A stretch of 64,000 nucleotides of DNA from an uncultured Erythrobacter sp. (GTDB lineage Bacteria > Pseudomonadota > Alphaproteobacteria > Sphingomonadales > Sphingomonadaceae), in the NCBI GenBank assembly GCA_947503275.1, contig CANNCZ010000001.1, positions 496,001 to 560,000 of the forward strand, given 5' to 3'. Below the pieces are notes generated by a model. The model saw only the letters and a program-made list of their open reading frames with translations, did not search any database and had not been told where the DNA came from. Positions 36,600-45,119 of this stretch are shown piece after piece. Position numbers and translations under genes: made by a program. Position 1 is the first letter of the stretch. The number at the start of each line of letters is the position of its first letter.

Positions 36600-37220
36600 A
36601 TGGCCAACCGCATTGAGCTGATCTTCGATTTTGTCAGCCCCAACGCTTATCTGATCTGGTGGCCGCTGCGCGACGTGGTGAAGCGCACCGGGGCTGAGCT
36701 GGATGTGACGCCGGTCTTTCTGGGCGGAATGCACAAGATGACGGGCAATGCTCCGCCAATGATCCGCGATGCTGATGTGAAGGGCAAAGTCGAATATTCG
36801 ATGCTGGAGATGCGCCGTTTTATCGAGCAGCACCAACTGTCGAAATACAAACTGCACCCCAAATTCCCGTTCAATTCGATCACCTTGCAACGCATGTGCT
36901 TTGCCGCCGATCAAGACGGGCGCGGGGTCCAATTTGTCGAGGGATTGTTGCCTGCGATCTGGGAGGAAGGCGTCGACATCACCGATCCAGAGGCTCTGGG
37001 CGCGGCTGTGACCGCCGCCGGTTTCGACGCCGCCGACCTGTTTGCGCGCTCGCAGACCGATGAGGTAAAGCAGGGCCTTGTCGCCAACACCGATCACGCG
37101 ATTGAGCGCGGCGCATTTGGCATCCCCACAATGTTCACCGGACCAAAAGGCGGCGATACGGAAATGTTCTTTGGCAAAGAGCGTCTTGCCCAGATCGAGG
37201 CGGAGTTGGAGAAGGGGTAA
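36600..37220 (+). CDS. 2-hydroxychromene-2-carboxylate isomerase (DsbA-like/kappa GST)
   Basis: A 206-residue DsbA-fold enzyme. IELIFDFVSPNAYLIWWPL includes the Ser13-Pro pair that replaces the CxxC of DsbA in HCCA isomerases; FPFNSITLQRMCFAA and AFGIPTMFTGPK (cis-Pro) complete the fold. Known members isomerise a glutathione-dependent intermediate of naphthalene degradation. Here it heads a cassette with a phosphotransferase (8 nt later) and an unknown lipocalin-like protein, so another glutathione-linked isomerisation is possible. GGGAGAG precedes the ATG at 36600. Confidence 0.88.
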   Translation: MANRIELIFDFVSPNAYLIWWPLRDVVKRTGAELDVTPVFLGGMHKMTGNAPPMIRDADVKGKVEYSMLEMRRFIEQHQLSKYKLHPKFPFNSITLQRMCFAADQDGRGVQFVEGLLPAIWEEGVDITDPEALGAAVTAAGFDAADLFARSQTDEVKQGLVANTDHAIERGAFGIPTMFTGPKGGDTEMFFGKERLAQIEAELEKG

Positions 37221-37228
37221 CCGGGGCG

Positions 37229-38302
37229 ATGTTCCCCTTTCCCGCGCATCCCGATGCAGTGTCCGCCGAATGGCTGAACGCGGTTTTGGCGGGCACGCCG
37301 GTCGCGGATCATGGCGCGGTCGAACGGGTCACTTGGGAGCCCATCGGAACCGGGCAAGTTGGCGACAGCGTGCGCTTTCACCTGAGCCATTTGGGCGGCG
37401 GCACTACGACACTCGCCGCGAAATTCCCCGCCGCCGATGAAAAGAGCCGAGGGACCGCCGCGATGCTGGGCCTCTATGCCAAAGAGGTGCGCTTTTATCA
37501 GCACAACGCAGCAAGCCTCGCCCTGCGCACACCCAAGGCTTATCAGGCCGAAATGAACGAGGCGGGCACCGATTTCATCCTGCTTTTCGAAGACCTTGGC
37601 CCAGCGCGCATTGGCAATCAGCTCGACGGCTGCTCCATCGACGACGCACGCGCCGCGATTGTTCAAGCCGCCGCATTGCACGGATCAAGCTGGCAAGACC
37701 CCGCAATCATCGAGGCGGATTGGCTGCGTACACCCGAGGCTGTGGTGGCGCAGATTAACGCTCTCTACCCGCAAGCGCATGCCGTGTTCCGCGAAAGATA
37801 CGCCGACACGCTGGATTCGGAATATATGGCTCTGTGTGAGGCTGTGGCGGCGCTTCCCGATCTATCAGCCGCGCGCTTGTCGCCGCCGCAATGCGCAGTC
37901 CACGGCGACTTCCGGCTCGACAATATGCTGTTCGATATAAAGGGCGGCGCCGAACCCATTGCCGTGCTCGATTGGCAGACCGTGACCGCAGGCCGCGCGA
38001 TGACCGATATCGGATACTTCATGGGCACTGGTATCGGCGACAATCTGCGCCGCGCGCATGAGGATGAGCTGCTCGACCTTTATTGCGCGGAAATGGCCCA
38101 ACACGGCGTTCCGTTCACCCGCGCAGACATCGCCCGCGAATATCGCATTGGTGCACTTCACGGCCTGACTACTGCCGTATTCAGTGCGGCCTTTGTTGAA
38201 CGCACTGACAGGGGGGACGCCAACTTCCTATCCATGGCGCGCGGGGCTTGTGCTTTGGCGCTTGAGCACAATTCATTGGCCGCAATTGAAGAAAAGGCGT
38301 GA
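37229..38302 (+). CDS. Phosphotransferase family protein (APH/ecdysteroid-kinase-like)
   Basis: A 357-residue kinase-fold protein. The Brenner motif CAVHGDFRLDNMLFD (H225-G-D227) and the metal motif AVLDWQTVTAGRAMTDIGYFMG are intact, so it should transfer phosphate from ATP. The hydrophobic, long form resembles the ecdysteroid-kinase-like/DUF1679 proteins frequent in sphingomonads and actinobacteria, often near lipid or steroid degradation genes, rather than antibiotic kinases. Its stop is 4 nt before the next start. Confidence 0.85.
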   Translation: MFPFPAHPDAVSAEWLNAVLAGTPVADHGAVERVTWEPIGTGQVGDSVRFHLSHLGGGTTTLAAKFPAADEKSRGTAAMLGLYAKEVRFYQHNAASLALRTPKAYQAEMNEAGTDFILLFEDLGPARIGNQLDGCSIDDARAAIVQAAALHGSSWQDPAIIEADWLRTPEAVVAQINALYPQAHAVFRERYADTLDSEYMALCEAVAALPDLSAARLSPPQCAVHGDFRLDNMLFDIKGGAEPIAVLDWQTVTAGRAMTDIGYFMGTGIGDNLRRAHEDELLDLYCAEMAQHGVPFTRADIAREYRIGALHGLTTAVFSAAFVERTDRGDANFLSMARGACALALEHNSLAAIEEKA

Positions 38303-38306
38303 GATC

Positions 38307-39374
38307 ATGCTGACCAAAGCTGACGAATATCCGATCCACCAAACGCCCGAACCCATCGCGTTTTCGGGCACCGATCGCAATTTCTACGACCGCTATTTCT
38401 TCAACGGTTACGCGCCCGATGGCAGCGGCTTTTTCGGCCTGGCGTTTGGCGTCTATCCGCATCTGGACGTGATGGATGCGCATTTCAGCTTTATCCGCGA
38501 TGGCCGCCAACACTCTCTCCACGCCAGCACCGAGTTGAATATGGAGCGTATGGCGATGCGCGTCGGTCCGATTGCGATTGAGGTGATGGAACCGCTGCAA
38601 CAGCTGAAGGTCACGATTGACGAAACCGACGGTATTGCGGGCGAGTTTCTGTTCGATGGACGCGCCTTTCCTATAGCCGAGCCGCGCTTCATCCACCGCA
38701 TCGGCCCACGCGCGTTCATGGACTATTCGCGGATGACGCAGAACGGCGATTACACCGGTTGGATTTCGCTCGACGGCGCGCGCGAGGATATGGACCCCGG
38801 CACCAAGGGAACGCGTGACCGCAGCTGGGGTGTGCGGCCCATCGGCGCGCGTGATCAACAGGGTATGCCCGGCCATCCACTCCCCACATTCTTCTGGCAA
38901 TGGACGCCGCTTAATCTCGAAGGCGGATCGCTGTTCTTCCACATCAACGCCGACCCGCAAGGCAATGCGTGGAACACCCGCGCCGTGTGGGCACCCGATG
39001 GCGCGGCGCAAGATGAATTGGTGGAGGGCGAGGGCACGCTCACCTGCGATCTGCACTCCGGATCACGCTGGCCGAACACGGCGAAACTCGCTCTGAACAT
39101 CCCTGGCGCGCCCGCATCGCTTACGCTCACATCAAAGGGCCGCTTTCAAATGAAGGGGCTGGGCTACACGCACCCAGTATGGGGCCACGGCATCTATCAT
39201 GGCGGTCCGAAGATAGAGCGCGAGGAGTTTGACCTCGCCGCATTGGACCCGGCACAAATGGACAATCGCCATGTGCAGATGATTTGCGAGGTGGATGGCG
39301 ATGCAAAGGGGCTTGGCATTTTTGAACAGCTAGTGCTTGGTCCCTATGCGCCACTGGGGCTGTCGGATTTTTGA
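38307..39374 (+). CDS. Conserved hypothetical (DUF7064/AttH-CrtC-like)
   Basis: A 355-residue soluble protein with no signal peptide. Segments such as GFFGLAFGVYPHLDVMDAHFSF, GTRDRSWGVRPIG and FFWQWTPLNLEGGSLFFH recall the beta-rich AttH/carotenoid-hydratase-like proteins and what I remember as DUF7064. The RSWGxRP stretch may form the pocket. The ATG at 38307 lies 4 nt after the kinase stop; an upstream in-frame start would overlap that gene by over 100 nt. Always finding it with a phosphotransferase would suggest one pathway; function unknown. Confidence 0.75.
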   Translation: MLTKADEYPIHQTPEPIAFSGTDRNFYDRYFFNGYAPDGSGFFGLAFGVYPHLDVMDAHFSFIRDGRQHSLHASTELNMERMAMRVGPIAIEVMEPLQQLKVTIDETDGIAGEFLFDGRAFPIAEPRFIHRIGPRAFMDYSRMTQNGDYTGWISLDGAREDMDPGTKGTRDRSWGVRPIGARDQQGMPGHPLPTFFWQWTPLNLEGGSLFFHINADPQGNAWNTRAVWAPDGAAQDELVEGEGTLTCDLHSGSRWPNTAKLALNIPGAPASLTLTSKGRFQMKGLGYTHPVWGHGIYHGGPKIEREEFDLAALDPAQMDNRHVQMICEVDGDAKGLGIFEQLVLGPYAPLGLSDF

Positions 39375-39511
39375 GCATCGTTGGACGCAGTCACACGCAA
39401 AGCGACTGAACCGGATCGGGTCAGTGTTAAAACTCGCCTCGACCGCTTGCTATTGTCTCGCGCCTGCTTAGCTTTGCGAGCACTTGGAATTTCGGGGACT
39501 TGGGGCACACA

Positions 39512-41611
39512 ATGATTGGGATGCGACGAGTAGCGATGCTGCTTTTGGTGTTCGTCGGATGTTTTTCCGCATTTTCGGTATATCCACTCGCCGCGCAAGA
39601 TGCGGATGCAGCGCCGCTAACTGCTCCAGCCGCAGCCGAACCGCGGTCCTTTGTGCCCACTCGCATTGCCGATCTCGCTTTGGAGGTTGAGCCAGCGAGG
39701 CCCGATGCCATCCCGACACAGCACTTCGCTGCGCGCAGCGCCTATCGCAGTTTTAGCATGTCGCCCGATGGACGCCATCTGGTCGTCGAACATGTTCTTG
39801 ATGGCAAAACCAGTTTGCGGTTGCTCGATGCCGCAACTCAGACCGCGATTAAACAATTCAGCCTCGCCGACAGCCAACGTCTCGATTGGTTCCGATGGGC
39901 CGGCAATGACAAGCTGATCATGTCAGTATCCACGCTCGGCGAATTTTATGACGTACCTGTCCGGCTCAACCGATTGGTGGTCCGCAATATCGTCAACGAT
40001 CAAACGTTTATGTTGGAAGTCCAAGGGCGCCTATTGTGGGGCGGTGATCTTATTCATGTTGATGATGATGGCGAATATGCGCTTGTTTCTGTCCAACGAT
40101 CATTGCGCAGTGATCCATCGGTCTATCGCTACGAACTCGTCCCTGATGGCGAACGAGAGCGGGTCGTGCGTCCCAAAGGCGGCGTGTGGAATTGGTATGC
40201 CGATGATGCAGGCGTGGTGCGGCTCGGCACAGGCTGGCGCAATGGACGACTGCGGATATACTACCGCGAGGATAGCGAGGGCGATTTTGAACTGGTCGAT
40301 CAATTACGGCGCAATGATGACCGGGCCCGCTATTGGAATGTGGTGCAGATCGTCTCTGGCAGTGATCAGGGATATGTTCTGGAAGAAGACGAGAATGGCC
40401 GAATTGGCGTCAGGTTGTTCGATTACAGCACGGGCGAGACGCTAGAGACTTACTACCAGAACGAAGACTGGGATGTGAATGAGTTGTGGTTGAACCGCGA
40501 CGGCACGCCTCTGGCCGCGCTTTACACCGATGATCGCGATCAGATCGAATGGTTCAACCCGGACATGGCGACGCTCTATCGCCAATTGGGTGACGCTCTG
40601 GGCCTAGAGCAGTTGAGGATTGTTTCGCGATCCCGCAACAATGAACGGATGCTGGTATGGGGCGGCAGCGAGGCCGATCCGGGTGCGCTCTACATGTTCT
40701 CACCACAAGAACGACGGCTCGACTTGATCGGAAACTATCGGCCAGAGCTTGATTTCACTCAGCTCGCACGCCCTGTTCCGGTGCGCTATCAGGCGCGCGA
40801 TGGGTTGGCGATTTCGGCCTATCTCACGTTGCCCCGCGGGGTTGAGCCGCGCCGTTTGCCGCTTATCATCATGCCTCATGGTGGTCCGTTCGGCGTGCGT
40901 GATAAGCTGGAATACAACGACGAAGTGCAGTTGCTTGCCAATCGCGGATACGCCGTGTTGCAGCCGAACTTTCGCGGCAGCGGCGGTTATGGAGAGAGCT
41001 TTTTCGAGGCGGGCCGGGGCCAGGTTGGGCGCGCGATGCAAGATGACATTGATGATGCGATGGATTGGGCCGTGGGCGAAGGGTTGGCCGATCCAGACAG
41101 GGTTTGCGTCGTCGGCGGCTCGTACGGCGGCTTTGCCGCTTTATGGGCGGTGATGCGCAATCCAGAACGCTATGCCTGCGCTGCGAGTTGGGCGGGGGTC
41201 ACCGATTGGGACCGTCTCATGAGCTATGACCGGCGTTATCTGGGCCGCGAAGATGCACGCGAGTTTCGCGGCCGGATCGAGAGTGAAGAATTCGATCTCG
41301 ACCAAGTCTCACCCGTCAATCACACGGCCAATTTGAACCGGCCGGTTCTGTTGGCGCATGGCAGCCGGGATCGCCGTGTTCCGGTATCGCAATATAACAG
41401 TTTTGAAAGCGCCAGCAGGGATTCTCCGGTTCGACCTGTAACTCTCCTTATCGAAGGCGAGGGGCACAGCTTCTCCAAAGCGGAAAATGAGCAGCAATGG
41501 TATGATGCGCTGATTGCTTTTCTAGCTCAGCACAATCCACCTGACCCGCTCGCAGCCGCAGACGCGCACGCCGAGAGCGGCCAAGCGATTGATCAGCCGG
41601 TCACGCCCTAA
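39512..41611 (+). CDS. S9 family prolyl-oligopeptidase-type serine peptidase
   Basis: A 699-residue exported peptidase. A signal peptide (MLLLVFVGCFSAFSVYPLAAQ) precedes an N-terminal beta-propeller (about residues 60-420) and a C-terminal alpha/beta-hydrolase. The catalytic triad is visible: S537 in GGSYGG, D620 in HGSRDRR and H652 in EGEGHSF. Family members cleave short peptides, often as dipeptidyl or acylaminoacyl peptidases. The ATG at 39512 is chosen over an upstream codon because it opens the signal peptide. It is monocistronic by context. Confidence 0.9.
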   Translation: MIGMRRVAMLLLVFVGCFSAFSVYPLAAQDADAAPLTAPAAAEPRSFVPTRIADLALEVEPARPDAIPTQHFAARSAYRSFSMSPDGRHLVVEHVLDGKTSLRLLDAATQTAIKQFSLADSQRLDWFRWAGNDKLIMSVSTLGEFYDVPVRLNRLVVRNIVNDQTFMLEVQGRLLWGGDLIHVDDDGEYALVSVQRSLRSDPSVYRYELVPDGERERVVRPKGGVWNWYADDAGVVRLGTGWRNGRLRIYYREDSEGDFELVDQLRRNDDRARYWNVVQIVSGSDQGYVLEEDENGRIGVRLFDYSTGETLETYYQNEDWDVNELWLNRDGTPLAALYTDDRDQIEWFNPDMATLYRQLGDALGLEQLRIVSRSRNNERMLVWGGSEADPGALYMFSPQERRLDLIGNYRPELDFTQLARPVPVRYQARDGLAISAYLTLPRGVEPRRLPLIIMPHGGPFGVRDKLEYNDEVQLLANRGYAVLQPNFRGSGGYGESFFEAGRGQVGRAMQDDIDDAMDWAVGEGLADPDRVCVVGGSYGGFAALWAVMRNPERYACAASWAGVTDWDRLMSYDRRYLGREDAREFRGRIESEEFDLDQVSPVNHTANLNRPVLLAHGSRDRRVPVSQYNSFESASRDSPVRPVTLLIEGEGHSFSKAENEQQWYDALIAFLAQHNPPDPLAAADAHAESGQAIDQPVTP

Positions 41612-41875
41612 ATGGGTGGCCACGCCATCCACTTCATCACAGCGGGTCAGGGTCGCTAACAATGTCGCTGGCCCGCAGAATGTTAATCCAAGGGCGCGCA
41701 TTCTGCTAAAATTCATGATCGGTCGATATCTCTGAAAGAGATGAGAAAATCACCGTCTCGCGCTGGCGATATGGTGCAAACACGCATCGCCTTGGAAAAG
41801 AACGTGGGAAACATGGAGGGTTAACCGCGTTGAGCCTCTTGTAGGTGCAGTCATTATTGTTACCTTGGGATCGAT

Positions 41876-42289
41876 ATGAAAGAGCTGTTCGAACACGCTG
41901 CCACAACCGAAGGGGTCACCGTCCGTGTGGCCGTTAACTTCCTGCCTGAACAATCGCACCCGGAGGCGGGTAAGTGGTTTTGGGTCTATCACATCCGCAT
42001 CGAAAATGGCTCGCATGACACGATCCAGCTGCGCACGCGGCATTGGCGGATCACGGACGCGCGCGGCATGGTGAACCATGTTGATGGCGAGGGTGTTGTC
42101 GGTGAAAACCCGCGCCTTGCTCCGGGCGAAAGCCACGATTACGTCTCTGGCTGTCCGCTGACGACGCCGCATGGTTCGATGGAAGGGTTCTACACGTTCC
42201 TGACCGGCGATGGCTCCCCGTTGGAGGTGCGTATTCCGTTCTTCCCACTGGCCGCGCCAGAGACCGCTGACGGAAAGTCGTCCGCTTAA
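41876..42289 (+). CDS. apaG: ApaG family protein
   Basis: A 137-residue ApaG, an immunoglobulin-like beta-sandwich: VTVRVAVNFLPEQSHPEAGKWFWVYHIRIEN, LRTRHWRITDARG, GEGVVGENPRLAPGESHDYVSG, and MEGFYTF. The protein is linked to cobalt/magnesium resistance and binds nucleotides; the exact role is unsettled. ATG at 41876. A spacer of 264 nt upstream shows nothing else. Confidence 0.93.
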   Translation: MKELFEHAATTEGVTVRVAVNFLPEQSHPEAGKWFWVYHIRIENGSHDTIQLRTRHWRITDARGMVNHVDGEGVVGENPRLAPGESHDYVSGCPLTTPHGSMEGFYTFLTGDGSPLEVRIPFFPLAAPETADGKSSA

Positions 42290-42378
42290 TCTGTATTCGA
42301 TGAGGGTGAGGCGCTAGTTTTCGCGCCCCAAACGCAACTATCTTGCGGTGCGACGCTGGCGCGACTAATCCGCAAATC

Positions 42379-43170
42379 GTGAAACGCACTCATCTCCCTT
42401 TGAACGCTCTGCGCGTCTATGACGCAGCGGCGCGCCACCTCTCCTTTACCCGCGCAGCAGACGAGCTCGCAGTGACCCCTGCGGCCGTGGGCCAACAGAT
42501 CCGCGCATTGGAGGATCACCTTGGTGTGGTCTTGTTCCGCCGCACGTCGAAGGGGCTGGAGCTGACGCCAGAGGGATGCGCGGGGCTTGATCCTTTGCGA
42601 GAGGGGTTTTTGCGGTTCGAGGAAAGCGTTGCTGCGATGCAGGCAGGTCAGGCCTCTGACCGATACACGATTGCTGCGCCGCGCGAATTCTATGCCGAAT
42701 GGCTCGCGCCGCGGCTGGCGACATTTCAGGCGGGGACGCCGGGAGTGGTCTATTCGATCATCGCCGATGAGAGCGCCGATTTCACCGAGGCCAACCTCGA
42801 CCTTGCGATCCGGCTGGTCGATGGGCCGGGCGAATTGGAGGGCATCCAGCTCGCTGATGCGCAGCGTGTGACGGTGGTTGCGAAGGACGCGCGCGAGGCG
42901 TGGATTGATTGGCCGGGCGCGGCTCTACCCGATGGCGTTCTCCCCTGCATCAAAGCGGGCAGCGCCGGACAGGCTCTCTCCAGCGCGCTGGCTGGCATGG
43001 GCAAAACCGTGCTGCCGATGTCGCTGGTCGAAGGCGCGATTGAGCGCGGTGAACTGAGCGTGATCGATGGCCCGACTGACAGCCGCCGTTCCTATTGGCT
43101 CGTCGCGCCAGTCCCGCAATGGCGCAGCAAGAAGGTGAAGGCGCTCGTTGCGTTTCTCACCGGTGATTGA
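42379..43170 (+). CDS. LysR-type regulator, GcvA-like
   Basis: A 263-residue regulator. The HTH LPLNALRVYDAAARHLSFTRAADELAVTPAAVGQQIRALEDHLG is the GcvA/AmpR subgroup signature. The start is uncertain: GTG at 42379 (VKRTHLPLN) fits the family best, and an earlier start at 42343 is possible. Its end overlaps the downstream GNAT start, implying coupled translation; the usual divergent target gene is absent. Confidence 0.85.
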   Translation: MKRTHLPLNALRVYDAAARHLSFTRAADELAVTPAAVGQQIRALEDHLGVVLFRRTSKGLELTPEGCAGLDPLREGFLRFEESVAAMQAGQASDRYTIAAPREFYAEWLAPRLATFQAGTPGVVYSIIADESADFTEANLDLAIRLVDGPGELEGIQLADAQRVTVVAKDAREAWIDWPGAALPDGVLPCIKAGSAGQALSSALAGMGKTVLPMSLVEGAIERGELSVIDGPTDSRRSYWLVAPVPQWRSKKVKALVAFLTGD

Positions 43171-43699
43171 GGTCCCGACCCTTACCACTGACCGGTTCAC
43201 CCTGCGCCCATTGCAGCGGGGGGATGAGACGGCTTTGTTCCCCACGCTCTCCGACCCCGATCAATGCCGCTATCTCTCACATCCGCCCTTTGCCTCACCA
43301 GAGGAGCTGTGGGGATGGCTGGCTGAGCCCGATTGGCCGGGGCGCAGTTGGATTGCGGTGGATGCCAGCGGACCGAATGAAGGCAGCGTAGCGGGCCGTT
43401 TTGTCGCAATACCGGGGCATGAGAAAGGCATTGAGGAGCTGGGCTATATCGTGTGCACCCACCGCCACCGCGAAGGGATTGCCCGCGAATGCACCCGCGC
43501 CCTGATCGAGCATCTATGGCAAGAGGGCGCCCGCAAACTCACCGCCGAAGTCGACACGCGCAACGCCCCATCCATGCAATTGCTGGAGAGTTTCGGCTTC
43601 ACCCGCGAGGCCACATTCCGCGAGCATGAGACATCCCATATCGGCCTGTGCGATGTGCATTGGTATGGCCTACTCCGACGTGAGTGGCCCGCTTCCTAA
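43163..43699 (+). CDS. GNAT family N-acetyltransferase (RimJ/RimL-like)
   Basis: A 178-residue acetyltransferase. It opens IEVPTLTTDRFTLRPLQRGDETALFPTLSD, the standard start for this class, and has the acetyl-CoA loop ELGYIVCTHRHREGIARECTRALIEH and NAPSMQLLESFGFTREATFREH. The GTG at 43163 overlaps the LysR stop; a TTG five codons earlier is the alternative. The target (antibiotic, ribosomal protein or small molecule) is not evident. Its end overlaps a convergent gene by 30 nt. Confidence 0.87.
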   Translation: MIEVPTLTTDRFTLRPLQRGDETALFPTLSDPDQCRYLSHPPFASPEELWGWLAEPDWPGRSWIAVDASGPNEGSVAGRFVAIPGHEKGIEELGYIVCTHRHREGIARECTRALIEHLWQEGARKLTAEVDTRNAPSMQLLESFGFTREATFREHETSHIGLCDVHWYGLLRREWPAS

Positions 43700-44362
43700 C
43701 ACCCGCGCCGACGCCGCATTGGCGCACGCCTCCGCCTCCCAATCGGCCCGCCAGCGCGCTTTCAAATCGGCAAAGAACGCCTCATTCGCCGCGCGGTTTT
43801 CGGGCGTCTGGCGCTCTGCATATTTCTCCTCCTCCCACTCCGCGCGCAGCCGCTCCACCAGCGCATCGTAATCGGGATGGCCCGGCTCCAACGCCGCCGC
43901 CTCACCCTTTCCGCCATACCGCGAAGGCAAGCGATTGCGCAGGAAGAACATCACCAGCGCCTCATTATGCCGCACCTCTGTGCCCATGAACTTGCCAGAG
44001 GAGACGACCATGCGCTCCTCCCCCGCAATCGCCCGAGCCAGCGCCCCATCCTCCAACCGCGCCACCCCGCGATCCACCGCCGCATCCCACGCCTCCCGAA
44101 ACCCCTCAGCCCCCGGACGACTGCGCAATTTGTAGATTGCTTCCAAAGACTTACCAATATGCCGCGCGGCCTGAGAGACGATGCCGGTTGCCGCCAGATG
44201 CGCGATAAAGTCGCGTTGCAGATCAGCGGTAATCGAGTTGCGGCGAGGGGCCTTGTGCGGGACCGGAGTGAAGGCGAGCAGCGGATCATCAGGCGCGGGC
44301 AGGGCGGCCCGATGAGCGACGGCACTGGTGGCTTGGCGAGGCGTGGCGCGGGTGTTGGTCAT
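43670..44362 (-). CDS. HTH / terminase-small-subunit-like protein
   Basis: A 230-residue basic protein. The central part, LQRDFIAHLAATGIVSQAARHIGKSLEAIYKLRSRPGAEGFREAWDAAVDRG, reads as a helix-turn-helix like phage terminase small subunits. It is followed by a highly charged helical tail rich in E, R and A. No other phage genes adjoin, so it is probably a domesticated or lineage-wide protein. The ATG at 44362 has a weak ribosome site. It overlaps the GNAT gene end by 30 nt. Confidence 0.75.
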   Translation of the reverse strand: MTNTRATPRQATSAVAHRAALPAPDDPLLAFTPVPHKAPRRNSITADLQRDFIAHLAATGIVSQAARHIGKSLEAIYKLRSRPGAEGFREAWDAAVDRGVARLEDGALARAIAGEERMVVSSGKFMGTEVRHNEALVMFFLRNRLPSRYGGKGEAAALEPGHPDYDALVERLRAEWEEEKYAERQTPENRAANEAFFADLKARWRADWEAEACANAASARVLGSGPLTSE

Positions 44363-44387
44363 GGGTGGGGGAGATTCCTTTCTGTCC

Positions 44388-44452
44388 GCACCCCATCCGG
44401 GGTGCGAAATCCTCGCGCCTTTGGCGCTGCGGGCGCCCGGTCGGGCTTGCGG
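44388..44452 (+). repeat. Dispersed ATCC-tetraloop hairpin element, copy C
   Basis: GCACCCC-ATCC-GGGGTGC runs into GCGAAATCCTCGC, then GCTGCGGGCGCCCGG and TCGGGCTTGCGG, matching copy B in order. It lies just upstream of the terminase-like gene start (that gene reads away). Confidence 0.78.
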
Positions 44453-44588
44453 CGGCTTCGCCGCCGAACCAGCGCAACAGAGCTAACTGCCACTTAGGTT
44501 CTGGGCGCTACGACGATGGGGATCACTGATGCGAGCCGCAGGCGAGCCAGCGGGCGACTGCCCGCCTCCGCTTATGCGGCGTAGCCAA

Positions 44589-44604
44589 GGGGCCGGATGG
44601 CCCC
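44589..44604 (-). repeat. Dispersed ATCC-tetraloop hairpin element, copy E
   Basis: On the minus strand GGGGCC-ATCC-GGCCCC, followed by GC-rich dyads (GGCGGGCAGTCGCCCGC) down to about 44520. The GCAGTCGCCC part recurs at 23565-23575. Confidence 0.65.
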
Positions 44605-44632
44605 GCCGGCGCTTGAGGCGAAACAAAAAGCA

Positions 44633-44848
44633 TCACACCTTCCCACGCAACACCGTCTCATTGCGCGCGCGGCGGGCGGCGATGGCGGAGTCTGTGGGAA
44701 GGCGATTTCCGATTAGACCTGCGTCCACAAGCGCCTGCCACTGGCGGACATGGAGAAGGTCGGCGGGAGCATTGTGCGCATCATGCCACCCCATCGGCGG
44801 CATGCCGGGGGGAAGGGGCTTTCGCGGATTGTAGGTCAGGTTGCGCAA
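44633..44848 (-). CDS. Small hypothetical protein
   Basis: A 71-residue basic protein starting at TTG 44848 with AAAGGA 7 nt upstream, a good ribosome site that supports the unusual start. Composition (NPRKPLPPGMPPMGWHD, then HVRQWQALVDAGLIGNRLP) looks protein-like rather than random. No family recognised. It reads in the same direction as the terminase-like gene, with repeat DNA between them. Confidence 0.5.
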   Translation of the reverse strand: MRNLTYNPRKPLPPGMPPMGWHDAHNAPADLLHVRQWQALVDAGLIGNRLPTDSAIAARRARNETVLRGKV

Positions 44849-45119
44849 GTGATGGTCCTTTCGCGTTGGTATCGGTCGGCGTCAGCCAACCGCAAGCGCG
44901 GAGTCACAGCCGAAGGCGCAGACGGCCAAAGGCCACCTGCAGGCGCGCCCGAGCTTACGCGAGGAAAGCCAAGTGAGCGGATGCGAACGCCGGCGCTTGG
45001 AGTCGGAGACGGCACGAAGTGCCAGCCGAAACAAAGAATGGACTGGGGGATTAAGCAGGTTTTTGTCGTGTAGGAAAATGGAGTTTCAATTGCCAAATTC
45101 TATTTTGACCACAAATCAT
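44849..45119. other. GC-rich spacer with dyads, left edge of AT-rich segment
   Basis: Short hairpins such as GGCAC-GAA-GTGCC and repeated GCCGGCGCTT (also near 44.61 kb) fill this stretch. At about 45065 composition changes abruptly to AT-richer DNA that continues through the NTPase gene. Confidence 0.45.

Larger units (their letters stand above)
44363..44632. other. Repeat-dense spacer
   Basis: 270 nt made mostly of copies C and E of the dispersed hairpin family and further dyads. No gene. Confidence 0.6.

Noticed and set aside
43670-44362. Prophage remnant
   Set aside because: Only one terminase-like protein; no other phage genes within several kb.
43684-44497. Long plus-strand frames opposite the terminase-like gene
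   Set aside because: Pro/Ala/His-rich shadows of a GC-rich minus-strand gene; GNAT ends at 43699.
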